A DNA stretch of 64,000 nucleotides from Cytobacillus purgationiresistens (GCF_030813235.1 NZ_JAUSUB010000009.1:62001-126000), one strand, 5' to 3'; positions 24,709 through 33,210 are shown, counted from the stretch's first letter. Made by a program: numbers and translations. The notes: a model not told the origin generated them from the letters alone.

Positions 24709-26028
24709 TTACTTCGTGCTTTGCACATATAAAGGACTGCTGATCTGCAAGGACTGTTCAATGTCAGCCACAATATCCTTAACATCCTCAAGCCCGACAG
24801 AAAGTCTAATCAACTCAGGTGTTATCCCGGCTTCAAGCTGCTGATCTGGCGATAATCGCGCATGGGTCGTACTTGCAGGGTGAATGATCAATGTTTTTGC
24901 ATCACCAACATTGGCGAGGTGTGATAGGAGCTTTAAGGAATTGATAAAAGTTTTGGCCGATTCCAATCCTCCCTTTATTCCAAAGGTAAATATCGCTCCA
25001 GCTCCACCTGGCACATATTCCTCCGCTAAACGGTATTGCGGATCATTCGGCAAACTAGGATAGTTCACCCATTCAATCGCGGGATGGGAAGCTAAGTGGG
25101 CAGCCACTTCTTTTGCATTTTGCACATGCTGCTTCACTCGTACTGATAACGACTCCAGCCCTTGAATAAACAACCAGCTGTTAAACGGAGACAAGGTTGC
25201 ACCTAAATCATGTCCCAGCTCAAAGCGCGCCTTGCTGATAAACGCTTTCTCCCGAGACAGTTCAACAAAGGAATGATTGTCGAGGATTGACTTCTTTCTT
25301 GTAAAATCCGGGAAGCTGCCATTATCCCAAGGAAAGTTGCCACCGTCTATAATTGCACCGCCGATGGAGGTACCATGACCACCAATAAATTTTGTCGTAG
25401 AATGAATAACAATATTAGCGCCAAATTCTAGCAGCTTTAATAGTGCAGGCGTTGTAAAAGTACTATCAACGACAAGCGGTAGCCCATTGCGATGGGCAAT
25501 GTCGCTAAGCTTCTTTAAATCAGCAATCTCCAGATTCGGATTTCCAATCGTTTCTGTGAAAATCGCTTTTGTCTTATCATTGATATGTCTTTCAATCTCA
25601 TCCAGATCTGTTCCATTAACAAAATGGACCTTCACCCCAAAGCCTTGAAAGGTTTCAGAAAACAAATGATAGGTTCCTCCATACAAAGCATTCGTAGCTA
25701 TAAGCTCATCTCCTGCCTTTGCAAGTGTCAGCATTGCAATTGAGATCGCGGCCTGCCCGGATGCAACAGCAAAGGCGCCAACTCCTCCTTCGAGCTTCGC
25801 TAGTCTCTCCTCAAGTACAGCATTTGTGGGGTTCGCATTTCTTGAATATACGTAACCTTCCCCTTGCATTTTAAAAAGGGAAGCCGCATGATCCGTACTA
25901 TCAAACACGTAGGAGGATGTCATATAAATCGGAACCGCCCTCGCATTTGTAACCGGATCCGGCGTTTGTCCGCCATGAAGTGCGAGCGTATCAAAACCAA
26001 ACTGAAAATCATTTTCCCTGTCAGCCAT
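24709..26028 (-). CDS. metY: O-acetylhomoserine aminocarboxypropyltransferase (MetY-type)
   Basis: 439 residues, full length for the Cys/Met-metabolism PLP family, large subgroup. Visible blocks: GFDTLALHGGQTPDP at the start, YSRNANPTNAVLEERLAKLEGG, ASGQAAISIA, and the PLP lysine in HSTTKFIGGHG. The C-terminus has the HPASTTHARLSPDQQ block. It makes homocysteine from O-acetylhomoserine and sulfide. ATG follows AAAGGGGAATGA. A SAM-I riboswitch with terminator precedes it, so expression should fall when SAM is plentiful. Confidence 0.92.
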   Translation of the reverse strand: MADRENDFQFGFDTLALHGGQTPDPVTNARAVPIYMTSSYVFDSTDHAASLFKMQGEGYVYSRNANPTNAVLEERLAKLEGGVGAFAVASGQAAISIAMLTLAKAGDELIATNALYGGTYHLFSETFQGFGVKVHFVNGTDLDEIERHINDKTKAIFTETIGNPNLEIADLKKLSDIAHRNGLPLVVDSTFTTPALLKLLEFGANIVIHSTTKFIGGHGTSIGGAIIDGGNFPWDNGSFPDFTRKKSILDNHSFVELSREKAFISKARFELGHDLGATLSPFNSWLFIQGLESLSVRVKQHVQNAKEVAAHLASHPAIEWVNYPSLPNDPQYRLAEEYVPGGAGAIFTFGIKGGLESAKTFINSLKLLSHLANVGDAKTLIIHPASTTHARLSPDQQLEAGITPELIRLSVGLEDVKDIVADIEQSLQISSPLYVQSTK

Positions 26029-26050
26029 TATTCATTCCCCTTTCTTATTG

Positions 26051-26097
26051 AAAAAAAGGCAGCTTTTTCAAATGATAAATTTGAAAAAGCTGCCTTT
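26051..26097 (-). terminator. Riboswitch expression-platform terminator (metY)
   Basis: Perfect 19-bp stem AAAGGCAGCTTTTTCAAAT and its complement with a 5-base loop, followed on the minus strand by seven Ts. It lies between the SAM aptamer and metY. Confidence 0.9.
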
Positions 26098-26178
26098 AGT
26101 CGTCTAATCGGCATGCTCCAATATGCAGTTAACCCTCAAAAATAAGAAGAGGGGTGATCATATACAGGATCGCCTCAA

Positions 26179-26281
26179 CTTATCTTCAAAAGCAAAAAAT
26201 GCTTTTTGGAATTAGCACCGTTCCATAACTGTTCGGCTGCTGAGGTTTCATCAGGCCAATCCTTCCACCTCTCTGGATAAG
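26179..26281 (-). ncRNA. SAM-I (S-box) riboswitch upstream of metY
   Basis: On the minus strand: CTTATCCAGAGAGGTGG, GATGAAACC, a central CAGC loop, GGTGCTAATTCC, a P4 hairpin, and GATAAG closing P1. These are the conserved S-box blocks in order. Confidence 0.93.
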
Positions 26282-26321
26282 TCAATATTTATTTACTTAT
26301 CTAAAAATTTTATTAATCAAT

Positions 26322-26351
26322 AGATTAAAAAATTATCTTCCAATCTGTCAA
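26322..26351 (-). promoter_or_regulatory. Probable promoter of the metY leader
   Basis: TTGACA, 18 bases, TAATCT on the minus strand, about 40 bases upstream of the aptamer. Confidence 0.5.
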
Positions 26352-26527
26352 CACTGTTTTAAATCATACTAATTAAAATCTTTAATTATTCCGGAAAAAG
26401 AGAGTTAAATAGATGAATCTCACCAATCGAATATAGCAAAAAATCCGAGTAATCTTCCTACAGAATGACATGCAGCACCATCTGTTTCTAAGAAAGAGGG
26501 TTTCTTTTCCTTATCCCAAATGTACTT

Positions 26528-27280
26528 TTATGGAAGAATGGCAAATGACCTGACTGGAAAGCCTGATGCCCTCTCTGCTTTTGGCACTATATTAAAGATG
26601 ACCGCCCCTTTTGCAGGGACCTGATCCAAATTCGTTAATAGCTCAATTTGATAGGTATCCTGTTCCAATACATAATACTCCCCTAATAAAGCACCGTTCT
26701 TACGATAGTCGATAGCGGAATCAGTATCGAATGTTTCATGACCAATGGCACTTACTTTCCTTTGTTCAAATAAAAATGTCAATGCATCCAATCCCCAACC
26801 TGGTGCATGACTTTTTCCTTCATCATCTTTGTTATCAAACGCTTCTTTATCTGGCCAGCGCTTACTCCAATCTGTACGCAGTGCAACAAAGGATCCTTCC
26901 TCAATTTCCCCATGTTCCTCTTCGAATCGGTGAATATCCTCTACAGTTAAGGTAAAGTCATGATCTTCGGCCGCTTCCTTGGATTGATCAATAACGACGA
27001 GCGGCAGCACGAACTCTTTTAAACCTAGCTCATGTAAATATCTCGTATCACGGACAAAGTGGATAGGAGCATCCAGATGAGTACCATATTGACCTGGGAA
27101 CTGAAAGTTTTGTGCAAAAAAACCATCATCATGGCTAAATAATGTGGAGAACTCAGCATCATTAAAAGCTGAAAAGTGGGGAGAGTCAGGCCCAAATGCA
27201 TGAGTTAAATCCACCCACTTCTTCCCTTTGATTACTTCAATTGCTTTAAGTAATTCATTTTCTGTTTGCACGTTTGTCAT
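26528..27280 (-). CDS. Cyclase-family (kynurenine formamidase-like) hydrolase
   Basis: About 250 residues. WVDLTHAFGPDSPHF near the start and QYGTHLDAPIHF carry the H-x-G-T-H-x-D-x-P-x-H style metal site of PF04199 (here Y-G-T-H-L-D-A-P-I-H). A later IGHETFDTDSA fits the active-site block. Known members hydrolyse cyclic amides or N-formylkynurenine; this one is unassigned. ATG at 27278-27280 is chosen for spacing from GAGGTGA; other ATGs lie one and three codons upstream. A SAM-I riboswitch sits directly upstream, linking it to sulfur or methyl metabolism. Confidence 0.82.
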   Translation of the reverse strand: MTNVQTENELLKAIEVIKGKKWVDLTHAFGPDSPHFSAFNDAEFSTLFSHDDGFFAQNFQFPGQYGTHLDAPIHFVRDTRYLHELGLKEFVLPLVVIDQSKEAAEDHDFTLTVEDIHRFEEEHGEIEEGSFVALRTDWSKRWPDKEAFDNKDDEGKSHAPGWGLDALTFLFEQRKVSAIGHETFDTDSAIDYRKNGALLGEYYVLEQDTYQIELLTNLDQVPAKGAVIFNIVPKAERASGFPVRSFAILP

Positions 27281-27310
27281 CATAATCACCTCAAAATATT
27301 ATTTTTTCAC

Positions 27311-27345
27311 AAAAATAAAACCTCTTCTCATTATAAGAAGAGGTT
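27311..27345 (-). terminator. Riboswitch terminator before the cyclase gene
   Basis: 10-bp perfect stem AACCTCTTCT / AGAAGAGGTT with a 7-base loop, followed on the minus strand by TTATTTTTG. Confidence 0.88.
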
Positions 27346-27366
27346 GGATATCCATGATTCATTCTC

Positions 27367-27468
27367 TTCTTATCTTCAAGCATTGCTGCTTCTGGAATTA
27401 GCACAGTGCTTAATAAGCCTGTTGCCGAGGTATCCAAGGGCCAGTCCCTCCACCTCTCTTGATAAGAA
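27367..27468 (-). ncRNA. SAM-I (S-box) riboswitch upstream of the cyclase gene
   Basis: On the minus strand: TTCTTATCAAGAGAGGTGG, AGGGACTGGCCC, ACCTCGGCAACAGG, GTGCTAATTCC, and GATAAGAA closing P1. Closer to the consensus than the metY copy. Confidence 0.95.
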
Positions 27469-27544
27469 ATGTTTCTATTTAATTATTGTAAGGATACTTA
27501 AATTATTTCGTGATGTCAATCATTATTTGAAAATTCTATATTTA

Positions 27545-28300
27545 TTAATTCATTGTCAAACCATTGTCCACAACGATGTTCTGTCCAGTTACTGCCTTTG
27601 CCCTTGTGGATGCCAAAAATGCGACCATTTCAGCTACATCCTCAGGCTGGGTAACACGCTGTAAGGCAGAGCTGCCGGCAACTAATGCAAACACTTCGGG
27701 CGTCGTCACAGCACTCGCATCCGTCGTCTCAAGCAAACCTCCTGAAACCATATTTACTGTGATCCCATATTGTCCAAGTTCCTTGGCCATATTGCGTGTA
27801 AACCCAATCAAAGCAGCCTTTGCTGTTGTATATTGGTGATAGGCGACAACTGGATTTTGGAAAAGATTTGTTCCAATTTGAATCACACGGCCGCTGCTTG
27901 ATTCCTTCAATGCAGGGAGAACTGACTGAATTACATTTAATGAGGCCTTCACCGCTCCTTCAAGCTGTTCATTATATTGATCCCATGTTAAATCCTCCAC
28001 AGAAGCCTGCGCAATTGGATCAAACTTAAAGTTAACGAGCGCATTATTGACTACGATATCGATCGGTCCAAATCTCTCCTCAGCCTGCGTCACCATTTTT
28101 TCAACTTCCGCTCTATCCCGAACATCTGCACGAATCGCCATGGCATGGTCATTGCCAATTTCTGCTGCTACGCTTTCCGCCTTATGCTGGCTATGAATGT
28201 AGTTAACAATAACAAAATATCCTTGCTGACCAAATTTCCGCGCGATGGCCGCACCTAATCCGCGGCTTCCCCCTGTGACTAAAACCACTTTGTTTTTCAT
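27545..28300 (-). CDS. SDR-family oxidoreductase (3-oxoacyl-ACP reductase-like)
   Basis: 251 residues, classical short-chain dehydrogenase. Cofactor site VTGGSRGLGAAIA, NNALVNF in place of the NNAG motif, catalytic Tyr-Lys in YHQYTTAKAAL, and a C-terminal VTGQNIVVDNGL. The active-site Ser position reads IQIGTNLFQ, so a Thr or Asn may stand in; this is unusual. Some FabG-like proteins share this pattern. ATG follows AGAGGGA. A TPP riboswitch and terminator lie upstream, which is an unexpected partner for an SDR and hints at a thiamine-related substrate. Confidence 0.85.
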   Translation of the reverse strand: MKNKVVLVTGGSRGLGAAIARKFGQQGYFVIVNYIHSQHKAESVAAEIGNDHAMAIRADVRDRAEVEKMVTQAEERFGPIDIVVNNALVNFKFDPIAQASVEDLTWDQYNEQLEGAVKASLNVIQSVLPALKESSSGRVIQIGTNLFQNPVVAYHQYTTAKAALIGFTRNMAKELGQYGITVNMVSGGLLETTDASAVTTPEVFALVAGSSALQRVTQPEDVAEMVAFLASTRAKAVTGQNIVVDNGLTMN

Positions 28301-28363
28301 AGTGTTGTCCCTCTTTTATATAAGATTATTAAAATGTATACAGAAGGAGTTCTTAGCAGCAAT

Positions 28364-28391
28364 ATAAAAAGCTCCCCATCAGGAGAGCTTT
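28364..28391 (-). terminator. TPP riboswitch terminator
   Basis: On the minus strand AAAGCTCtCC pairs with GGgGAGCTTT over a TGAT loop, followed by TTTATATT. Confidence 0.8.
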
Positions 28392-28430
28392 ATGTACAAA
28401 ATTTCATCTACGCTTCACGTACTATGTACT

Positions 28431-28510
28431 TTGCTCCCTACGCTCGTCTTAACGAACAGGTTCTAAGGGTCAGGTTTTAACCTTCTCAACTCATTTGAGT
28501 TCCCCTGCAA
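28431..28510 (-). ncRNA. TPP (THI-box) riboswitch upstream of the SDR gene
   Basis: On the minus strand: TTGC-A-GGGG, TTGAGAAGG (CUGAGA with one change), ACCCTTAGAACCTG, TTCGTTAAGACGAGCG and TAGGGA, then GCAA closing P1. The order and spacing match the TPP aptamer. Confidence 0.9.
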
Positions 28511-28669
28511 CTATTTTAATTACTTGCATCATAGCACAGGACCTAGTGTCATTCAACGAAAGCCTTTCTCTCAGTTTGCATTCAGTTACAGCTTTTTCAT
28601 GTCTATTGAAGGTTTTTTACTTTCCCTAACGAATAAAGTACTATTCCGATAGAGAAAGAAGATAGAAAC

Positions 28670-29479
28670 ATGAGTCGTATGGTAGATTATTATAATCAAT
28701 TTGATGAATGGGGACGATTGGACCGTGAACCGATTGAATTTAAAGTAAACTGGCATTATATGAAAAAGCATTTACCTTCAAGTGGTCATATTTTAGACAA
28801 TGGAGCAGGGCCGGGAAAGTATGCGATGGCACTTGCACACGAAGGATATGATGTGACTTTAACAGATATTACGGCAAAATTAGTACAAGTAGCTGAGGAA
28901 AAAGCGGATGAGCTGAATTTATTAGGACAATTCAATGGTTTTCACTCTGCTGACGCTAGACATCTTCATATGATCGAAGATGAACAGTTTGATGCGTCAC
29001 TCATGCTTGGCCCTCTGTATCATCTTCAAGAGGAAAAAGATCGCAATCAAGCATTGAGTGAGCTTCATCGAGTAACCAAGTTGGGTGGCATCATTTTTGT
29101 AGCTTTCATGCCAAGAATTAGACATATACTGACTTCTCTTCTTTCCCCTGAGCATTGGCGGCCGAACAATGAAATAGATAACATTCTTCATTTCACACAA
29201 ACAGGGAGATTTAATCACAGTGATGAAGGACGTTTCACTGGAGCTTATTATTTTGAAATTGAAGAAATTCAGCCATTTATGGAACAAAGCGGTTTCGAGA
29301 CACTAGAGCTGATCGGATCTAACCCTGGTTCCATCTTAAGTGATGAGCAATGGACGTATTGGAGAGATAAAGGAGATAACGAGATCAATAAAATCATCGA
29401 ATTAATCAAAGAAAGAGCAGCAGATCCCTATATTCTCGGTTTATCCTCACACCTGCTTTATATTGGCAAGAAAAAATGA
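28670..29479 (+). CDS. Class I SAM-dependent methyltransferase
   Basis: 269 residues. Motif I reads ILDNGAGPGKYAMALA, motif II TLTDITAKLVQVA, with SADARHLHM and SLMLGPLYHL for the later motifs of the UbiE/COQ5-like fold. The C-terminal third is a helical cap. Substrate unknown. ATG comes after AAGAAGA. It ends at a shared bidirectional terminator, convergent with the glycosyltransferase gene. Confidence 0.85.
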   Translation: MSRMVDYYNQFDEWGRLDREPIEFKVNWHYMKKHLPSSGHILDNGAGPGKYAMALAHEGYDVTLTDITAKLVQVAEEKADELNLLGQFNGFHSADARHLHMIEDEQFDASLMLGPLYHLQEEKDRNQALSELHRVTKLGGIIFVAFMPRIRHILTSLLSPEHWRPNNEIDNILHFTQTGRFNHSDEGRFTGAYYFEIEEIQPFMEQSGFETLELIGSNPGSILSDEQWTYWRDKGDNEINKIIELIKERAADPYILGLSSHLLYIGKKK

Positions 29480-29518
29480 AGAATCCTACTTTCCTACATA
29501 AAGGAGGATTCTTCTCTC
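29478..29518. terminator. Bidirectional terminator
   Basis: GAAGAATCC and GGATTCTTC form a 9-bp stem between the convergent methyltransferase and glycosyltransferase genes. The tail is CTCTCT on the plus strand. Confidence 0.65.
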
Positions 29519-29519
29519 T

Positions 29520-31067
29520 CTATTCAATCCACCTAATGAGGTTTGGATCCTTATCTAAAATGGAATCATATTGTGCCTCCATCCCAAAATGTGCATTGGG
29601 ATCAAGTTTCATATACCTCTCATACTTGTTCAATCTATCCTCGTACTTAGCCCAGCCAAAATGCTTTACACGCAAGGTTGATAAGCTGTGTGAAAGCTTA
29701 AAAATATTCTCTGGAAAACGGCCGCAATGCTGGGCTGTTTCCTTCCACTCACACTCAAAGTCAGGGCGGTACCGGACTAGGAAAGGGCGGTATATTTGAT
29801 GAGCAAACCATAAAGAATCCTCTCTGTAATGCGCATCGTCCCACATATCATAGAGCCTAAAGCAATATAAATCGATGCCTTCATGCTGTAATAGCAGCTC
29901 AATATATTGTGAGAACTGACTCTCAAACATTTCATCTGCATCTAAATTTAAGATCCACTCTGGGTTTGTATTAACTGTTTCCTCCCATTGCTGTTTCCGT
30001 AATTCCACTTCATTGCTAAACTTGGATGTGTCATTCCTTATAATATGGATGGGAATCCCCTTCAACACGTTTAGACAAATATTTACTGTATCATCCTCAC
30101 TGCCATCATCTATAAATACAGCTTCATCAATATACTTTTTATGCGCTTCCAGCACTTGATTCAAATAGCGGTTGCCTTCATTTTTCACAATCATGGATAA
30201 AGTTAATTTATCCCGTTGTGGTTCTTCAATAGTCCCATGTATGGATTTTGCTGCATAACCGCTCTCGTCTTTAAAATGATTGATACCATTGAGGTCGGGG
30301 GATCGATAAATATGATAAGCAGGAAAATGTGTATCAACAAATAATGAAAATCCAAGTGCAGCAGCACGTACACAGAAATGCCGATCTTCTCCCCAAAAAG
30401 ACAGGTTTTTTATCTGACTGAAGTCCACACCCGCATCCATTGCCCGACGACTGATGAGTGTACAAGCACCAAGGCCTCCTACCTCATAGAGCCCCGGGGT
30501 TTTCATTCGAGAGATAAATTGATAATAGCGATCTGATGCTTCCTCATAAGTTAATTCTTCACCCCTCCCTTGTTCATGCTGTGTATATTCATCACGCAGC
30601 CACACTTGAGGCTGAGACATCGAGTCATCCTGCCATGCAGTCCAGAATATCTCAGATACTATATCCTTCCCAGCAGCTAGTAATTGCTTGATTGTCAGTG
30701 GATGCAACAGTAAATCCGAATCCACCAAAAATAAATAATCATATTGTTCATATACCGCTTGATTGATGATCGTATTCTTATATTTTGCTACTTTCCAAAT
30801 AAGATGCTCGTTCCAAAAATGAGTAGTATCATTTTTAAAGTACGTATCCTTTTGCCCAGAAACAAGCAGAGTCACATTTTCATTTTCCTTCGCAAACTCA
30901 CGCAGTATTTGACTTGAAAGGGCATCATCATTGTCATCGATAAAGAAATACCCAATTTCTATTTCAGACCGCTCAATATTTCTTAATGAACATAAAAACT
31001 CTTGAAGTATCACAGGTCCTTGGTGTATGGGACTTCCTATTAAAACTCTTTTTTTATTCGTGCTCAT
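29520..31067 (-). CDS. Glycosyltransferase with two GT-A-like domains
   Basis: 515 residues. The first half (about 1-260) resembles a GT-A fold: RVLIGSPIHQGPVILQEFL, FFIDDND, LFLVDSDLLL as DxD site, and FWGEDRHFCVRA. The second half is GT2-like: LTLSMIVKNEGNRYLNQVLEAH, EAVFIDDGSEDDT and ILNLDADEMFE. No membrane segment. Acceptor unknown; cell-surface glycan work is likely. The ATG at 31067 lacks a ribosome binding site; a GTG five codons upstream also lacks one. A 17-codon ORF with a good site overlaps this start, so translation may be coupled. Confidence 0.8.
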   Translation of the reverse strand: MSTNKKRVLIGSPIHQGPVILQEFLCSLRNIERSEIEIGYFFIDDNDDALSSQILREFAKENENVTLLVSGQKDTYFKNDTTHFWNEHLIWKVAKYKNTIINQAVYEQYDYLFLVDSDLLLHPLTIKQLLAAGKDIVSEIFWTAWQDDSMSQPQVWLRDEYTQHEQGRGEELTYEEASDRYYQFISRMKTPGLYEVGGLGACTLISRRAMDAGVDFSQIKNLSFWGEDRHFCVRAAALGFSLFVDTHFPAYHIYRSPDLNGINHFKDESGYAAKSIHGTIEEPQRDKLTLSMIVKNEGNRYLNQVLEAHKKYIDEAVFIDDGSEDDTVNICLNVLKGIPIHIIRNDTSKFSNEVELRKQQWEETVNTNPEWILNLDADEMFESQFSQYIELLLQHEGIDLYCFRLYDMWDDAHYREDSLWFAHQIYRPFLVRYRPDFECEWKETAQHCGRFPENIFKLSHSLSTLRVKHFGWAKYEDRLNKYERYMKLDPNAHFGMEAQYDSILDKDPNLIRWIE

Positions 31068-31107
31068 AGCCAGCTTGAACACGGGTGCTTGCTTTTGCTA
31101 ATGACAT
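31054..31107 (-). CDS. Short upstream ORF (17 codons) overlapping the glycosyltransferase start
   Basis: Encodes MSLAKASTRVQAGYEHE. It has GAGGTGA eight bases before its ATG, while the glycosyltransferase gene has no such site. Its stop lies 11 bases past the glycosyltransferase ATG in another frame, an arrangement that suits translational coupling. Confidence 0.45.
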   Translation of the reverse strand: MSLAKASTRVQAGYEHE

Positions 31108-31175
31108 TCAAATCGCTCACCTCGCTATATATATATTCTATTTTGAATTTCTATGTGAGCTATCGCTGTGAAATA

Positions 31176-31205
31176 AAAAAACAGCGAATCTCTTTAGATT
31201 CACCG
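31176..31205 (-). terminator. Terminator of the PadR-DUF2812 operon
   Basis: On the minus strand ACGGTGAATC pairs with GATTCGCTGT over TAAAGA, followed by TTTTTT. Confidence 0.75.
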
Positions 31206-31228
31206 TCAAATATATTTGCATAGCACTG

Positions 31229-31846
31229 TTATTTGGCTGTTAACTGCGCAGTGTATTTCCTGTATTTAAGATATGCGAATGCACAAAACACACCACTTAA
31301 AATAATCAACCAAGGAGAGCCAAACCGCATCAAGGCAAAGGGTGTCTCAAATAGCAGGGCAGAGACAAAGGCTATACCTTCTTTTTCCCAGAGACCAGGT
31401 GTCAAATAGGCTGACTTTAAGCTCCAAGCGTAGTCAAATATCCCCGAACCTGCGTTTAGGTGGCTTAAAAACACAAATATAACAAACAAGATAAAAAATC
31501 CATTATTGCCCATTAATCGTTTATATAGAGCCTTTGCCGACATCTCATCGGAAAACAACTCATCCCGACCATCCATTTTTTTTATCCAATATTGTGTTCC
31601 GGACCATTTCGAGCCGCTGATGTGGTCCCAACCGTAATCACGATATAATTGTAAATAATCAGAGTATGTCAGTTTTTTTCCGAAATTTTGATAATCGATG
31701 CGAATGACTTGTTCTTGTTCTGAGGCTTTTTCAAAAGTATAGCTGCCAAACAACCTTGCTTGCTTGCATGTCCAGCCAGCCTGAAGCATTTCATTCAGCC
31801 ACTTCTCTTCTTTTTTTACATCGATAAATAATTTAAACTTCCTCAT
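31229..31846 (-). CDS. DUF2812 membrane protein
   Basis: 205 residues. Residues 1-105 form the soluble DUF2812 domain (KFKLFIDVKKEEKWLNEMLQ, WTCKQARLFGSYTFEK). Three hydrophobic segments follow. DUF2812 genes nearly always follow a PadR gene, as here, where the two overlap by 14 bases. The PadR protein probably controls it. The molecular function is unknown; a role in sensing membrane stress or antibiotics has been guessed for such pairs. Confidence 0.85.
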   Translation of the reverse strand: MRKFKLFIDVKKEEKWLNEMLQAGWTCKQARLFGSYTFEKASEQEQVIRIDYQNFGKKLTYSDYLQLYRDYGWDHISGSKWSGTQYWIKKMDGRDELFSDEMSAKALYKRLMGNNGFFILFVIFVFLSHLNAGSGIFDYAWSLKSAYLTPGLWEKEGIAFVSALLFETPFALMRFGSPWLIILSGVFCAFAYLKYRKYTAQLTAK

Positions 31847-32156
31847 CTTCCATCACTCCCTTATATAAAGAAAGAATATGCGCCAGTCTTTTCTGTTCAG
31901 TCTTTAAAATATCCATGCCTTCTTCCGTAATCCAATAGACCTTTCTTCTGGAATCATTTGATGGAACCTGCTTAATCCAGTGATGCTTTAACAAATTATC
32001 GATTGCACCGTAAAGTGTACCCGCAGCAATTCTCACATCTCCATCGCTCATCTCTTCAATCTTTTGCATAATGGCATAGCCATGAAGCGGTTCGCGTAAA
32101 GCTAATAAAATATAATGCATGGTTTCCGATAAGGGGAGAAGTTTATGTTTTTTCAT
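31833..32156 (-). CDS. PadR-family transcriptional regulator
   Basis: 107 residues from an ATG with GGAAGGTGG five bases upstream; nine more codons of frame upstream lack a site. The winged helix is clear: ALREPLHGYAIMQKIEEMS, IAAGTLYGAIDNLLKHHWI (recognition helix) and RRKVYWITEEG (wing). A short C-terminal helix ends the protein, as in PadR subfamily 2. An inverted repeat overlapping its own promoter suggests it represses its operon. Confidence 0.88.
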   Translation of the reverse strand: MKKHKLLPLSETMHYILLALREPLHGYAIMQKIEEMSDGDVRIAAGTLYGAIDNLLKHHWIKQVPSNDSRRKVYWITEEGMDILKTEQKRLAHILSLYKGVMEDEEV

Positions 32157-32170
32157 ATTTACCACCTTCC

Positions 32171-32224
32171 ATATACAGTTCAACTATATAGTTAAATTTT
32201 ATACAGTCTAACTGTATATGTCAA
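32171..32224 (-). promoter_or_regulatory. PadR promoter with overlapping inverted-repeat operator
   Basis: Minus strand TTGACA (32219-32224), 17 bases, TAAAAT (32196-32201). ATATACAGTT (32171-32180) and AACTGTATAT (32210-32219) are exact inverted copies; the distal one covers the -35 element edge and the spacer. A further ATACAGT lies at 32201. Confidence 0.7.
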
Positions 32225-32249
32225 CTCAAAATAACACCTTTATTCTTCT

Positions 32250-32284
32250 AAAAAAACAAACCCCCTTTTATAGGGGTCTGTTAT
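32250..32284 (-). terminator. Terminator of the 243-residue hypothetical gene
   Basis: On the minus strand ACAGACCCC pairs with GGGGGTTTGT, followed by TTTTTTT. Confidence 0.75.
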
Positions 32285-32329
32285 CACTTACTCTTAATCC
32301 TTCTTTATTTTCCGCTCCATAAATAGTAT

Positions 32330-33061
32330 TCATTTTTGTTGAAGTCCATCTGATGCTTTAAGAAGGGCTGAAAAATGTCTTTCTGAGCTGCAGTAAGCGG
32401 AAAGCAACCGGTTATTGGGTTCTTCAGACAGCTGAAATATCTGTTGATAGGCTTCCTTAGAAATACTGTGAATGATCTCTTCCCCCTCAACCACTTCTCC
32501 ATTAATATCAGACCATTGAATCATTCTAATAACATCTTCTTCGGCAATATTATAAGGCGACTCATAGGATTCAGCATATAGGCCGTTCTGCCTTGCATAC
32601 TCAATTGACTTAGGCGTTAACTGAGCTGTTCCAATATACATATAGTAATCCCAGCCGAAATGAATATATATTTGTTTCATTGCCTCAAGCCTGCAGTAAG
32701 CAAAGTTGCGCAGAATCATCCTGCAAAGTATAGGAATATCGCTTTGGTCTACAATTGAATCTTCTTTCCATCTCACGTCTGAAAACGACTCTTCATATAA
32801 GATGGAAGCTTCAATTTCACGCTCCTCTACCCCGAACATCCTTACAGATTGGACATTGCATTCCTGTAAAAACTGCATGATTGTTTCAATGTAAGCCTGT
32901 TCTATCTGAAGATATTCAGGAAGCATAAATACCTTGCGATTAATGGTTTTACCTATTTCCGAGGGACAGGTCCATTCATCTCTCGTATACGAACCGTTCT
33001 CATCTCGATTGTCAGGATTATATTTTGTAACTCGCCATTGATGCTTGAATTCATTTGCCAA
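32330..33061 (-). CDS. Hypothetical cytosolic protein
   Basis: 243 residues; not recognised. It is acidic, rich in Trp, Tyr and Glu, with no signal peptide or membrane segment. The N-terminus (ANEFKHQWRVTKYNP) and the RDEWTCPSEIGK block look like a conserved start. The middle is helical (LRNFAYCRLEAMKQIYIHFGWDYYMYIG). The TTG start has GGAGGTG five bases before it, which supports translation. Single gene with its own terminator. Confidence 0.6.
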   Translation of the reverse strand: MANEFKHQWRVTKYNPDNRDENGSYTRDEWTCPSEIGKTINRKVFMLPEYLQIEQAYIETIMQFLQECNVQSVRMFGVEEREIEASILYEESFSDVRWKEDSIVDQSDIPILCRMILRNFAYCRLEAMKQIYIHFGWDYYMYIGTAQLTPKSIEYARQNGLYAESYESPYNIAEEDVIRMIQWSDINGEVVEGEEIIHSISKEAYQQIFQLSEEPNNRLLSAYCSSERHFSALLKASDGLQQK

Positions 33062-33210
33062 AATAGCACCTCCATTCAGCCTTTGTTATTTTATCAGAAA
33101 AGAAGGATAATAAAATAAACAAACTTATTTTATATTCTATTATACTTAGTATATATGAGAATTCCGTTACATTTTTAAATCATTAAAGCGTATAAAAAAG
33201 GGGGACTATT

